Shown here: in pieces, positions 11,861 through 22,922 of the stretch | Layout of the letters: the number at the start of each line of letters is the position of its first letter | Position numbering within the stretch: position 1 is the stretch's first letter | Assembly: GCF_001949145.1 (NCBI RefSeq) | Contig: NW_019091387.1 | Span: 2,024,734 to 2,065,116, forward strand | DNA from: Acanthaster planci | Lineage: Eukaryota > Echinodermata > Asteroidea > Valvatida > Acanthasteridae | DNA length: 40,383 nucleotides | Reading direction: 5' to 3' | The notes under the pieces: model-generated | Seen by the model: only the letters and a program-made list of their open reading frames with translations | Told to the model about the DNA's origin: nothing | Databases searched by the model: none | Made by a program: the position numbers and the translations under genes

Positions 11861-12446
11861 TGAACACATGTACTGGTATTTTTCACTGAATACAATAAAC
11901 CAAATTCTAACAAATAATGTATTATAATTCAATACACATACAGACAGTTATTGATATATCAATATTTGCACCAAATAAGAACACTGTAACACCCTGAGTT
12001 TGTATCCCAGTGCATGTAATGAACATGTATTGTAACAGTTTTGTAGGTTTAAATATTTTACATTTCAAGCATTTCATGTATACCTTTGAATGTATTCATC
12101 TTCAATTGATTACAGTTAAAAGGTTTTTCATTTCAGAAGACTCATTGTCAGAACTTCCCCGGGATTCGAGAACAAAATTTTGGGAATTAGTTATTCCACC
12201 TGCAACCTGTGGACACTTCAATAATTTATGTTCAGAGACCTTCTCAAGCCATTTACATGTTATTTAATATATACAATTTCTTCTTGAACCATTACAGATC
12301 ACATACACAGATCCCTCAACTTTTCAAATTACCTCACTGTAGTAAACCTTCACAGGTATGGATTCATACTTCAGCCCACCATCTGTGGATTTATTGGAAA
12401 ACTCTGAAATATATTTTTTCCCAAAGTGTTCTTACCCCTGACTTAC

Positions 12447-12610
12447 ATATTCAGTCAAAGCTGTAGGCATAAGACATTTTTGCCTTTCTTCCTTCTGAAG
12501 CTTATTTTTACCATGTCCACTTGTAGCTTCAACCTGTTCTAAATCATTCTCCGTGCTATTTGTAACATTGACACTGTTTCGTAAGTATTCTTTGTGAGTC
12601 AATTCTGGAT
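12447..12610 (-). CDS. CDKL5: CDKL5-like gene, tail exon
   Basis: A 164-bp exon with a consensus donor (TAT|gtaagt) and acceptor aagcatccag. The open frame reads PELTHKEYLRNSVNVTNS... and ends ...CLMPTALTEY. It is acidic/basic mixed and hydrophilic, typical of a disordered tail. It needs one base from the exon upstream and ends in phase 0, which fits the exon at 7204. The exon upstream at 20263-20146 leaves two bases if the GTAATG donor is used, so there is a phase conflict (see the entry for that exon). Assignment to the CDKL5-like gene rests on strand, position, splice quality and composition. Confidence 0.62.
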
Positions 12611-13255
12611 CTGGATGCTTTTATACTCCAATAAAGCAGATAGACTGCATCACATTAGCGTGTTGATGACCTGACCAATTAGTTGTTGGAGTGACTGGGT
12701 TCCGGGTAATAGTGATCATGAGTCGTAGCAAAGATGTTTGCAGGTGCATAACTGCTAAATTGGGAGAGACTTCACCTAAAATGGGAGGGGGGGTGGTATG
12801 GCCCAACACTTTTCGCCCGGCAGGCCCTATAATGGGGTGGGGCTTAACGGATCAGTGTATTAATGACTGATGCCTGATGGTCTAACAAATGTCCCCTCCC
12901 CTCTGAAAATCATTCCACAGCCATTGGTGCCTACAACCCTGACTAAAACTAAAAGTGGCGCATGTAATTGCCTTACTGGTGATATGATATATAATCTGAC
13001 TGTACAATGCACTGTGCTTTCCAAAGTGCATTGATGCTATAAACCATGTTTACTAGTTTGAAAGGAAAACCCATCACTGTCTTTTGATTCAAGTCAGTGT
13101 TAGTTGAACTTGTTTTTCAAACTTGCATTAGGCCCACCCAAAATTGTGTGTCTCTAGTCAGACTAATATTCCAGAATCGATGCATCTATGGGGCTTTTTT
13201 TCCTCCAAGGGTTGGACTGTATGGACAATTGCAGACACACTTTGTCGAGTCACGG
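12611..13255. other. Intronic sequence, nothing recognised
   Basis: No exon or element recognised. A G-rich run (gggagggggggtgg) occurs near 12783. Confidence 0.4.
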
Positions 13256-13453
13256 GACTACAATCCTGGACAAAATAGTTGGAACACCTTGTGGGAAGCG
13301 CGTTGCAAATATCCCCCTCTCCCCATTCAATGTTGCGTTCATTTATTGGACCAAAGACTCGGCCCAACTTACCCAATGAGAAACAACATTGACAGGGGGC
13401 AAGGGGGAGACATGTTCCAACGAGATTTGCGAGATTTGTCCAGGATTGTAGAC
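13256..13453. repeat. Fold-back (long inverted repeat) element
   Basis: The left arm has CTACAATCCTGGACAAA, then GTTGGAACA, a CCCCCT..CCCC block and TTCAATGTTG. The right arm holds the reverse complements of these blocks in mirrored order, ending tttgtccaggattgtag. The centre is about 50 bp. It is probably a non-autonomous DNA element. The overlapping open frames on both strands here are mirror images and not genes. Confidence 0.8.
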
Positions 13454-14999
13454 CAGCTTTATTATGATTATAAGCTGACAACAAACAACTTCATATCCAT
13501 AGTCTGCTATCATTGTTCAACATTGATCTTGTCTGAGTAAAAGATCAAGCTGCCTACAAAGATATCGAGACAGTGCAGCAATAAAGGGTGCTGTTGAAGC
13601 TCTCGCAAAGAAGAAAAAAGATTGACGCCCATGCTTGAAATTAATGTGCATGCTGACCAGAGACAAAAGATTTTGGGGGACCTTACATGTAATACTTTTG
13701 CATTTGCTCCCCTTTGAACTTCCATCTTGACATGTTTAAAAGTCAAAGCTTAATGCAGTGTCCAACTCAAAACATGACTTGAAACAAAATCCCAGTGTTT
13801 TATTACAAAAAGTAAAGGGGATTAGTCATATTAGCAGGGTTCCCCCAATGGTTGAGAATTTCTGCATTTTCCACATATGAATCAGCATGCAGGCTAAAGT
13901 TTGCATGAAACAGTGCAGTAGTACTTTGTGCTCTAACAAAGTTATTTCCTTTTGCAGTCTACAATGGACGGAAAAATCTTCCTCCCGGTTTTGACATTAA
14001 TCATGTGAAAATGGTCACCGGTCTCTTATTTCAAAACAGAAATCTTCCCATGCATCCAATCCAATATGGCCTTGATACCAGCAGTGGCAGAATTTTTTTT
14101 TTAAGTGTGTGTATGTATGTGTGTGTGGGGGGTTGAGACCATCAAGCNATGTGTCCGGTAACAATAGTCTACAGTGTGTATAGGGATTGGACAGGTAAGG
14201 GGGAGTACCCCTCCGTCCCATATCTTGCCTGGTATAATCAAGCATTAGCCATTGGCATATCCATTTTACCCAAGCCCATTGAAAGACCTGCCAAAAGTGT
14301 GTGTGGGGGAGGGGCAAGTCCCCTAGTTGAAAAAGTTCGGGAGGGGGCACTTCCCCCATCCACTGCCAGTGCTCCATACTGACATACATAAAGAACAGAT
14401 TGTTGCATGTTTGTGGCATTGCATGGCATGGCAAAATGCGTGAAACCATCAGGGAAAAACTGTGAATGTGATGGTAACAATATTGGTTCTGTTTATTGTG
14501 TTTAGTGTCGCATTATTCTGTCATGTTGGATGCACACGCTCGTGAAGGTAACTTCGACCATGTAAAGTGAACATGAGTTGCATGGGAATCAATGAAATAA
14601 AATCCTTACAGACTGGAATTTTAAATGGCAATTGTTGTACACTTGATTACTGCATAGCAGACAGGAATGGATTGTATCTTTTGAAAGTCTCTGGTGTAAT
14701 AAGTTACCATGTGTTAAAAATATTGTTATTTTGGTCCCAAAATGCCAATGGCTGCAGGTTTTTTCAAAGATATAAATAAAGTGGAATTCAAGCAATTGCC
14801 GGAAGTTTGGTATCCCTGAATATTATGTCTTGGAAAGTCAGGGCTTTCACAAATTGCAGAGAAAATCATTTAGCATTCCAGAAATTGATCGGGTTTTGTC
14901 ATGGTGTGAAGAGGTAAAAAGCAACACACAGGGCTACTAGCAAATGAAAGATGAGCTGACAACCTCATGCCAGCCAAGCAAGAGAAGTTTTTCAAATCA
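13454..14999. other. Intronic sequence, one ambiguous base
   Basis: No exon or named element seen. There is a GT-rich microsatellite at about 14103-14132 and an undetermined base at 14148. GC-richer stretches at 14190-14380 give chance frames on both strands. Confidence 0.4.
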
Positions 15000-15575
15000 T
15001 CAGAACTTCCCAGCCAGGTGAGTTTAGAGAACCAGTTACTAGTTTAGTCTCCTCAACTCAAGCACAGGTTGTCCACACACAAGTTCAGAAATTGTTACAG
15101 AATGGGGCTATCACACTTGAAGAATCAGTGTACAGCAATTTAATTCTTCCCCGCTTTAATTCCCAGGAAGTCTGGAGAACTCCTAACTGTAATGAACTAG
15201 CACCTAAGTTTGTGTTGTATTAACACTTCAAAATGGAGTAGATAAAGCTGGTCGATCCATTCAATCAAGATTTTCTAGAGTCAATAGACCTAAATAATGG
15301 GTATGTCATAGTATCCAGTTACTGGGATCATTGCGAGTATTTGTTTGGCAAAACCAGCTGTTCCAATTTGCTTGCCTTTCATTCGGGCTTTGGAATGCTC
15401 CTCACCTTCATCAAAAAGGCATTCAGTATGTCTTCTACCTGGATGATATACTGATTCTGAGCAAACCATCAGTGGAATGTAGAAAACATTTGAACACAAA
15501 AATGAACTTGCTCTTAGCTGGTGGAATTCATGATAAATCAAGACGAGACAGTTTGCTCTATCACAACAGATAACA
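15000..15575 (+). pseudogene. DIRS-type reverse transcriptase fragment
   Basis: Plus-strand translation gives, with frame changes, LLQNGAITLEESVYSNLIL, then HFKME, then DLNNGYVIV. It continues QNQLFQFACLSFGLWNAP and finally the catalytic box YLDDILILSK. The HFKME block and the order of motifs are typical of DIRS-group RT. Stops and at least one frameshift (about 15330) show it is dead. Sequence between the FGL and YLDD boxes is shortened. The element may continue toward the assembly gap. It is antisense to the host gene and lies in an intron. Confidence 0.8.
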
Positions 15576-15897
15576 TATTTATCAACTCCAAAACAATGAT
15601 TTTATCCTTGCCCGTGGCGAAACCAACAGACTTGTGGAGCATCGCCAAGAACTGCCTTTCACATTAACACATGGAACAGTTCATATGAGTCTCAGGTGAC
15701 CCTGTCTCACACTTCGTAATTCAATGAGTTAGGATGTGCTGAGGCAGGGTGGAGAACTGAGCAGCTCCATCTCCATTGAAGTAGCCCATGTCATAGCATG
15801 GCGTCTCAACAATAGCCTCTCGTAATCAAATCCTACTGTCTGGCTTCTTGCGCCAGCGCTGTTAACACAAGAGGGTGTCAAAGAGTTCTTGGCATTA

Positions 15898-15985
15898 AAA
15901 CCAAGTAGCTAAAACTATCTAAAACTAGCTAAAAGTTAGTAGCTAAAACTAACTAAAACTAGCTAAAACTAAAACCAAGTAGCTC
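15898..15985. repeat. Short tandem repeat of about 10 bp (agctaaaact)
   Basis: About eight imperfect copies of agctaaaact, bounded on both sides by aaaccaagtagct. A simple local duplication just before the assembly gap. Confidence 0.85.
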
Positions 15986-16039
15986 AGGGTAGGTGAAGCT
16001 CCTCAGATCTGGTCATCAGTCCACCTAAGAGGAGGACAA

Positions 16040-16866
16040 NNNNNNNNNNNNNNNNNNNNNNNNNNNNNNNNNNNNNNNNNNNNNNNNNNNNNNNNNNNNN
16101 NNNNNNNNNNNNNNNNNNNNNNNNNNNNNNNNNNNNNNNNNNNNNNNNNNNNNNNNNNNNNNNNNNNNNNNNNNNNNNNNNNNNNNNNNNNNNNNNNNNN
16201 NNNNNNNNNNNNNNNNNNNNNNNNNNNNNNNNNNNNNNNNNNNNNNNNNNNNNNNNNNNNNNNNNNNNNNNNNNNNNNNNNNNNNNNNNNNNNNNNNNNN
16301 NNNNNNNNNNNNNNNNNNNNNNNNNNNNNNNNNNNNNNNNNNNNNNNNNNNNNNNNNNNNNNNNNNNNNNNNNNNNNNNNNNNNNNNNNNNNNNNNNNNN
16401 NNNNNNNNNNNNNNNNNNNNNNNNNNNNNNNNNNNNNNNNNNNNNNNNNNNNNNNNNNNNNNNNNNNNNNNNNNNNNNNNNNNNNNNNNNNNNNNNNNNN
16501 NNNNNNNNNNNNNNNNNNNNNNNNNNNNNNNNNNNNNNNNNNNNNNNNNNNNNNNNNNNNNNNNNNNNNNNNNNNNNNNNNNNNNNNNNNNNNNNNNNNN
16601 NNNNNNNNNNNNNNNNNNNNNNNNNNNNNNNNNNNNNNNNNNNNNNNNNNNNNNNNNNNNNNNNNNNNNNNNNNNNNNNNNNNNNNNNNNNNNNNNNNNN
16701 NNNNNNNNNNNNNNNNNNNNNNNNNNNNNNNNNNNNNNNNNNNNNNNNNNNNNNNNNNNNNNNNNNNNNNNNNNNNNNNNNNNNNNNNNNNNNNNNNNNN
16801 NNNNNNNNNNNNNNNNNNNNNNNNNNNNNNNNNNNNNNNNNNNNNNNNNNNNNNNNNNNNNNNNNN
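16040..16866. other. Assembly gap (827 N)
   Basis: A run of undetermined bases. The gap lies in the interval where one more CDKL5-like tail exon could be hidden, and next to the DIRS relic, so collapsed repeats are a likely cause. Confidence 1.
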
Positions 16867-17210
16867 CTCTGATCACAAATTCGGGCAGGTAGAGCTTGTT
16901 AACCTCAGTTGGCAGTCTACCTCTAGGGCTTGTCTACTTATGCATATGGCGACTGGACCCGATGGACACAGGGGAAACCGGCAAACAAGGGACTGAACGT
17001 TAGCAAGCTAGAATGACACTCAGTGCGAAAGAACCTCAGTGAGGAGCTGGACAACGAATTGGACCACCAATGGAGTAGAAAAGGACTAGGCAACTTTCAT
17101 AGATGTGGTTCACAACACCACTTTCACTCATCTGGGCCAGAGCATGTGCAAACAACAAGATTGGTTGGATGATAATGATAAGGAAATTCAGAAGCAGCTT
17201 GACGTGAACC

Positions 17211-17435
17211 ATGCAAGCTACAGGGCCTAAAAAGCAACCAAAAGGGGCCTCCTCATATGAACAAGTCAAGATGGCAGAAGCTGAGAAAAAGCGAAAACTG
17301 CATAAGTCCAGAGCCTCCTCCGTATCTCCTGTGCCAACAGACCACTTGTGCCCAACTTGTGGCAGAACCTTCTGTGCTCGCATTGGATTGATCAGCCACA
17401 GCGGAACACACCATACCAAGTCATCATTGACGTGA
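17211..17435 (+). pseudogene. LINE C-terminal zinc-finger relic
   Basis: An open frame of 74 residues with a Lys/Arg-rich stretch (EAEKKRKLHKSRAS) followed by CPTCGRTFCARIGLISHS and a further TH. This is a C2H2 finger of the RIGLISH type found at the very end of many non-LTR retrotransposon ORFs. The upstream frame is interrupted and no RT is visible between the gap and 17200, so only the 3' end survives or the rest is in the gap. A host zinc-finger protein is unlikely given the single finger and the isolated context. Confidence 0.7.
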
Positions 17436-18248
17436 TGTCCTTGGTCATCGCCGGCAACGACGGATGAACAAGTGAAACTAGACACATGGGCACACTTTAT
17501 CACACAGTGAAATGGCCAGGCTCTTTTTGGCCCAGTCCCTAACATCACTATCCAAACAGATGACTCATTCCAAAGTTGGGGCACCTGCGTGGAAGAGAAA
17601 GAGGGCCTGGATTGCAGGTCATTAGGGGAATAATCTCTGCACATTAATCATCTGAAGTTACTGTGAGTTTTCCATGCTCTTTGGCTCTTGATCACTCAAC
17701 AATGAGAACAGGCATCGGCTACAATCTAACAGCATAACAACTCTATCTAAATCAATGACAAAGAAGGAACACATTCTCAGGAACTGTCAAATTTAGAGGA
17801 AAAAATTCCATTGTAGATTAGGATAAAGAGCCTCTTCAGGTGTGGACGCCATCTGTCACACCTGGTCTGTCAAAAACAACTACCCATGTCCTGCTGTGTC
17901 ACTTAAAGTGCATGTTCTGAAACTTTTGTTTAACAATTGGAAAGGGCACTGTTATCATGCCAAGAAAGACTTCAGCACAATTTTGGTTCTCGATCAGTCC
18001 CAATTTGTGAGCTCAAAAGAACTAGTGATTTGCAACTCTGAGAAAAGAGCCAATTAGCCTTATTAACAGTGAACTGAAAGTGAGGTAAACTTTTTCATTT
18101 TGGGAACTTTCAGCATGAGAATGAAAGCAATGAAATGAATGTTTATTATAGATTAATTTCATTTAACAAATAAGTGAAAAGTTGAAATTTACTATATATG
18201 TTTTAAGCAACGTGTAAAAAAGAGGGCAGTGAGGCATGGAACCCAAAT
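17436..18248. other. Intronic sequence, nothing recognised
   Basis: No exon, RNA gene or named element seen. Minus-strand frames through 17036-17644 are shadows of the LINE relic. Confidence 0.4.
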
Positions 18249-18344
18249 TAGTCTGGTACCACCCCATTTAGCAGATTACATTGAATAAGATGAATTCAGG
18301 GAGCATGACGAAAATGGCTTCCTTGTGAATAAGGCCTATTTGCA
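18249..18344 (+). repeat. Dispersed repeat family R2, copy 1
   Basis: Shares with 27778-27863 the text tagtctggtaccacccca, then gcagatta, and at the end gaataaggcctat. The family is present twice in the window in the same orientation. Element ends are not defined. Confidence 0.75.
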
Positions 18345-18373
18345 TGGCTGTCACAGAAGCTTGACAACTATTT

Positions 18374-18640
18374 GGGGGGAGTCAGGTTGGCGTAGTGGTT
18401 CTTTCCTCACCTTCCACTTTTGAGGTCAGGGTTCAATTCCAGGTTGATCCAAATGTGGATTGGGTTTTCAGTCCTTACCTGATTCTGTTTTAGCCAGAAT
18501 ATTCCTCTGGGGTTTTACTCCCACCTCTAAAACTGTAACTGCTTCTCATTGTCTCCTCTGTACAGGTTACTTCAGGCTTGCGAGTTACATTGCCTATTAG
18601 GGTGCTTTTGAGGAATCATTGGTGTCATTATCAGAAATGA
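18374..18640 (+). mobile_element. tRNA-derived SINE, family 1
   Basis: A Pol III box A-like GGTTGGCGTAGTGGTT and box B GGGTTCAATTCC are followed by a body with gggttttcagtccttacc and ggggttttactcccacct. The body matches the minus-strand copy at 21243-21416 (ggttttctccgggtactc, cctctaaaactg). No intact tRNA fold, so it is a SINE rather than a tRNA gene. Confidence 0.75.
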
Positions 18641-18798
18641 TTAATAATAACAATAGCAATTATACATTCCACCACACTTCAATTTTTTGCAATTATTTGC
18701 GTCAACATTCACCCAAACAAAGGGCAAAGTTCACCAAGAAAACTGCTTCCTGTCCTTTCTCCAATATTTTTATGTGTTCATGAGAAAAAATAGACAAG

Positions 18799-18998
18799 AA
18801 ATGGTTGAGTGGTTAAGACGTCTGCACTAGTAAGCAGGAGGCCGTGGGTTCGAGTCCCACCCGAGTAAGCTTGTGACTTTTTTCGCAAGCTCTCGGACAA
18901 GTACTGAGCATACAGTGTTTATTAATATATACGTTGGGTAAGGGCAAAACCCGTTATATAAATTAACATCTCCCCAACGCAAAAATACATCTTGAAAA
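18799..18998 (+). mobile_element. tRNA-derived SINE, family 2, copy 1
   Basis: The tRNA-like head has box A TGGTTGAGTGGT and box B GGGTTCGAGTCC, then a body with ctcggacaagtactgagcat and aacatctccccaacgc, ending in A-rich aaaaatacatcttg. It is nearly identical over its length to copy 2 at 19054-19262. The 5' acceptor-stem half is missing or diverged in this copy. Minus-strand open frames with 'WDSNPRPPAY' here are translations of the SINE. Confidence 0.85.
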
Positions 18999-19053
18999 TA
19001 ATTCACGGCACCCGCTGCTTCACCTGACTCGGACCGGCCAGCCGACCCCGGCA

Positions 19054-19262
19054 AGCTCGGTGGTCGAGTGGTTAAGACGTCTGCACTTGTAAGCAGGAGG
19101 TCGTGGGTCCAAGTCCCACCTGAGTAAGCTTGTGACTTTTTTCGCCGACTCTCGGACAAGCACTAAGCATACAGCGTTTATTAATATATATGTTGGGTAA
19201 GGGCAAAACCCGTTATATAAATTAACATCTCCCCAACGGAAAAAAAAAAAATACATCTTGAC
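19054..19262 (+). mobile_element. tRNA-derived SINE, family 2, copy 2
   Basis: A more complete tRNA-like head. CTCGG at 5' pairs with CTGAG after the T arm. Box A is TGGTCGAGTGGT and box B GGGTCCAAGTCC, and the anticodon-loop position reads cttgtaa (TGT, Thr-like). The body and A-rich end match copy 1. The two copies lie about 55 bp apart in the same orientation. Confidence 0.85.
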
Positions 19263-20145
19263 CAAAAGAAATGAATTTACCAAGTTAAGAAAAGGAAAAC
19301 AGTATCAAGCTTTAAAACACATTCCACAAGAAGTGCAAGAAGTCCTCGGTCTACCAATAATACATATTCCTGCTTTAATAAATTACAAGTAAAGTCCTTT
19401 CATGTGTCCTTTGCTTGTCTACTTGTCGTCTTGACAACTTTAATTAGCTACACTGCCCCACACTAAAAACGGCTCCCTACATTCTCCGGTGGTCTATATC
19501 CCCTCTCCTGTACACACCATGACTCCATATCAACCATCCTGTTTCTGATTATAAAAATGAACAAATTGCCTTTAAAGAGAAAAATTTCCAACTTCAAACA
19601 TAAGAAAAGACCATATTGCACCCCTGAAGCGCATCACTGAAGCAATGAATTTTAAGGACATTACGTGATGCATTAAAAGTAGAAACTAGACGATACAGGG
19701 CAATCTGTAAGATGGCATAAAGACTGCTGAAATATTTTGGGAGTCATAAAACAAACTCTAGTATTTGCGTCAAGGAAAATTTGCCCCCCAAAATGGCTGT
19801 TAATACATTTTACACATACAGTACAGGATAAATCTCAAACAGTTTGGGGGTTCTTCACATAACTTTGAATAACACAAATGATATAAGTGGCCTCTGGCCG
19901 TTCTGTAACGTGTGTGTCTACAAAATATAAACTGAAAGATGTGTAGACAAAAAAACAACTGCATAGATTCTGGGGGCTGATACTACTTTTATATGTAACT
20001 ATTCCATAATGCAGACTTGGATCTCAAATATATAACTTCAATAAAGCACAAGGGAATGCATGAATGAATGTGCTCACCACCAACACCAAAGTAGGTTGTA
20101 ATTATGCTCATTTGAAAACTTCAACCAAGTAAAAACTTCCATTAC
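19263..20145. other. Intronic sequence, nothing recognised
   Basis: No exon or named element seen. Confidence 0.45.
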
Positions 20146-20263
20146 CGTGAGTTATTTTCCAGAGTGCTACTGCTGGTGTGCCTACTATCGGCATTTGAAT
20201 CATCCGAGAAACCAGGGGCAATGCTGGATGGTGGGTATGTTGATTCAGTAAATGGATTCTGAT
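20146..20263 (-). CDS. CDKL5: CDKL5-like gene, tail exon
   Basis: The acceptor is tttacctgttacag. It receives G from the exon at 22194 and reads DQNPFTESTYPPSSIAPG, then a Ser/Asn-rich stretch to LENNS. The donor CG|gtaatg at 20146 leaves two bases, which does not fit the next visible exon (12610), because that exon needs one. Two explanations fit. Either an alternative donor A|gtaggc shortens the exon to 20186-20263 and restores phase, or an unseen exon lies between 20.1 and 12.6 kb, possibly in the gap. Reading past the donor gives an immediate TAA. No known domain; disordered tail. Confidence 0.62.
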
Positions 20264-21242
20264 CTGTAACAGGTAAACAACCATTTACAGTGTTTTAAAA
20301 AAAGCCATGTAAGTCTGATCAGAGTACTGTCATGCTGAATGAAAGGGAAATAAAACCTCTGTAATTTACCTGCACAAATCTATCAACTGCTCAAACTATT
20401 AAAAAAATTAACTATAAATAATTTCAAAGTCCCCTTTTATTTTTCATCTTGATTTCTGATGCATTTTATTTTTTACTCTCTTATTTATTCTTATACTACT
20501 TGCATATGATACAACTAAGAATGTTTCATTATTTTCAGTATTATTTTATAGATTATAGATTTGTTTTAATGCTGTGAAATGGAAGTCACAGTGTTTGGAA
20601 ATTATTATATTCTGGTATTTGTCCATTTCAATTTAAAACAAGACAACATTTTAACATATGCCATTTTGCACAAATGCCATTTTGCTGTATGTATACAGCT
20701 AAAATGCTGACTATTCCCTCTGCTCTTTCATTAACTTGTTGAACACAAAAATAAACAGCCAATAGCAAAATGATGTTGAATAAAAAAAAAACCTTAATGC
20801 AGAAAAAACAGAAACCATAAGGTTTAAAAGACACTTAGATTACAAATAAACTAAGCACAGTGAATTAAAAAAAGGCCTATATGACACAAATGGAGTTTGG
20901 AGGTTTCTTCGTGGAACACAAAGTGAACACAATGCAAACACCTTATTGTCTCACTCATTGCTGTAATTCAGATACTACATCCATTCACTTGCAATCATTG
21001 AATGTGTGATAAGCACATTTGCGATCTTTTGATCTGAGAGCTAGATAGACAGTGAGAACATGTAGATGCCAATGGCTGTTTTCTCCAGTGGAGCCAGTGG
21101 ACAATCATAATGAAATTGTGTATACATGGTTTTTTTTAGTTGTTTTTGTTTTAATGGCGCTTTCTTTAACTCAGGCTATTTGCGCCAATAACTGTACGTT
21201 TATTCATACACTTTATTAATCAGCATCGCATTACGGAGTTAG
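20264..21242. other. Intronic sequence, nothing recognised
   Basis: AT-rich, no exon or named repeat seen. Confidence 0.45.
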
Positions 21243-21416
21243 GAAGACGGTCCAGTTTTAGAGGCAGGAGGAAACCAGAGTACCCGGAGAAAACCTGCGA
21301 GAGCGGGTATGGACTGGAAACCAAATGCACTTAAAGCCTGTGCCAAGCCGGGACTCGAACCCAGGCCTCATTGGTGCAAAGCGAGGAAAAACTGTTACGC
21401 TAACCCGCTCCCCCCC
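21243..21416 (-). mobile_element. tRNA-derived SINE, family 1, minus copy
   Basis: On the minus strand: box A-like GGTTAGCGTAACAG, box B GGGTTCGAGTCC, a body with ggttttctccgggtactctg, and cctctaaaactg at the end. The layout matches the plus copy at 18374. It has no intact acceptor stem. Confidence 0.75.
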
Positions 21417-21763
21417 ATGGTGTATATATATGCAGTGATAGTATTTAAATGGTACAATCACTGGGTGTTTGTATCAAGCCATGAATCATTACATGGCAAT
21501 GTGTGGCAATGATTTCACATTCATCCCAAGGAATACATGTATTAAGGTTCACTTCTGTTTACTGTTCAAGTTCACCACGCTACTCATGATCCACATGTTC
21601 ATTGGCGACAAGAAATTTCCCAGACAGTGTGCAAGATGGTTGTCAGATGTTTGTTTTCTTCTAAAATCAGAATGTTGCAATTCATAAGTCTTTGAAAACT
21701 CAAAAATCAGAATGGTCCCCATTAGATCATAACAGTCATAGGTCTGCTAGTCCCCACCCATGC

Positions 21764-21827
21764 CCTAGCCCAGGTTGGACGCCAGTCTCCCTAACGCAGT
21801 GTAGCCAGGGAGTCCACCTGGGCTACC
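21764..21827. repeat. Short hairpin / inverted repeat
   Basis: ctagcccaggttggac at the left pairs with gtccacctgggcta at the right; inside these, tctccct pairs with aggga. A stem of roughly 22 bp with a small bulge and a loop of about 15 bases. It may be the core of a MITE. Confidence 0.65.
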
Positions 21828-22193
21828 TATGCCCATAACAAAACCACTGTACCTGGGATAAAGCAAAGCAGTTCATTACCAAGCATGCACATGCAGGTTG
21901 GCTTGTGCCCTCTTGTAGAATTACTTAGTGGCCACTTACGTAGGCAAATATGCCATTTCCTGCTATAGTAAAATACCTTGGCTACAGCCTTATTTAGTGA
22001 CTATTTGCATTTAAGCATGCTACACTGCACACAATATGAATGCAACAGCTGTGGAATGATAACAACGTGCAGACAGACTTAAAATGCAGAGTCACACAAA
22101 ATATGCAGAGAGTGGAAAATAAAAACATTAAATTCTGCTGAAACATGAAAATCCCACATGGCTGCATGACCTGTTGACAAACTGTTCACTTAC

Positions 22194-22350
22194 CAGTGTG
22201 CTGCTGTTCTTTACTCTTACTATGGGTCCCGGTTGCCCCCATGCCAGGAGGGTCGGTAATTTGTCCCGTTTTCCCCACATGCACTGCTTGCTGTGGCTGT
22301 CTTTCTGTCAGCTGCTGCTCTCTCAAGTTGACTGACTGAATCTCTCTTAC
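22194..22350 (-). CDS. CDKL5: CDKL5-like gene, Gln-rich tail exon
   Basis: The acceptor gcttcag is followed by phase-0 VREIQSVNLREQQLTERQPQ and further Gln/Gly-rich text ending SKEQQHT. The donor is a consensus G|gtaagt leaving one base, which fits the AT start of the exon at 20263. Length is 157 bp. Composition (Gln, Glu, Arg, then Gly/Pro) is like a disordered tail. No catalytic or binding motif. Phase agreement with both neighbours supports the assignment. Confidence 0.72.
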
Positions 22351-22922
22351 CTGAAGCAAGTCCAGGGTATGGACCATTAAAAAAGTAGATTAAAGTTTGA
22401 AAATACTAGGATTACTACTGGCTGCGTATTTGACAGTTTAGGTGGCATAAGCGCATTATATGGCTGGGTACATACGTATTTGGCTTTTCCACACAGAAGT
22501 GGAAGAGCCCTCCCCTCTGTCCTCAGTTCTTCCCATGTTATGTTTTGGTCCCAAATCCCATAGATCTGTGCAATTTTTCAGTGTAGCCTTTTGGTCACTT
22601 CTAAAGGTTTTCGTCAAACTTGGCCTGAGTAAAGACATAACATTAACACTGCACAATATCATGATGCCATGGAATATTCCCATAAAGGGACACTTTTCAG
22701 GGTCTCCCATGGAACTGAAATCTAAGATCACAAAAGTTCAAACCCTCTGTGTCTACAAAGAAGACATTTAATACGGAAGAAAACTAGATTGACGTCACTA
22801 TGATCATGTCATTACATGATTTTTTATGGCTATCTTATTTTGTGATTCTTTTTAGCTGGTCTTGTAAACACAAGGTATTTTCAAAGTTCTTTGGTATTAA
22901 AGACCTTGGAACAATCTTTGTA

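Noticed and set aside
11476-11889. 137-codon plus-strand open frame
   Set aside because: It is a translation of the 40-bp tandem array and cycles through three registers. No start context or domain.
13097-13540. 147-codon plus-strand and 108-codon minus-strand frames
   Set aside because: They cover the fold-back element and mirror each other; not genes.
16025-16876. 283-codon minus-strand frame of X
   Set aside because: It is the assembly gap.
17036-17644. 202-codon minus-strand frame
   Set aside because: It lies opposite the LINE zinc-finger relic and shows no family resemblance; taken as a shadow.
19054-19127. Functional tRNA-Thr gene
   Set aside because: The acceptor stem is incomplete, there are box B mismatches, no Pol III terminator follows the head directly, and a SINE body is attached.
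18827-19283. Minus-strand frames containing WDSNPRPPAY
   Set aside because: These are the reverse translation of the tRNA-derived SINE heads, a well-known source of false proteins.
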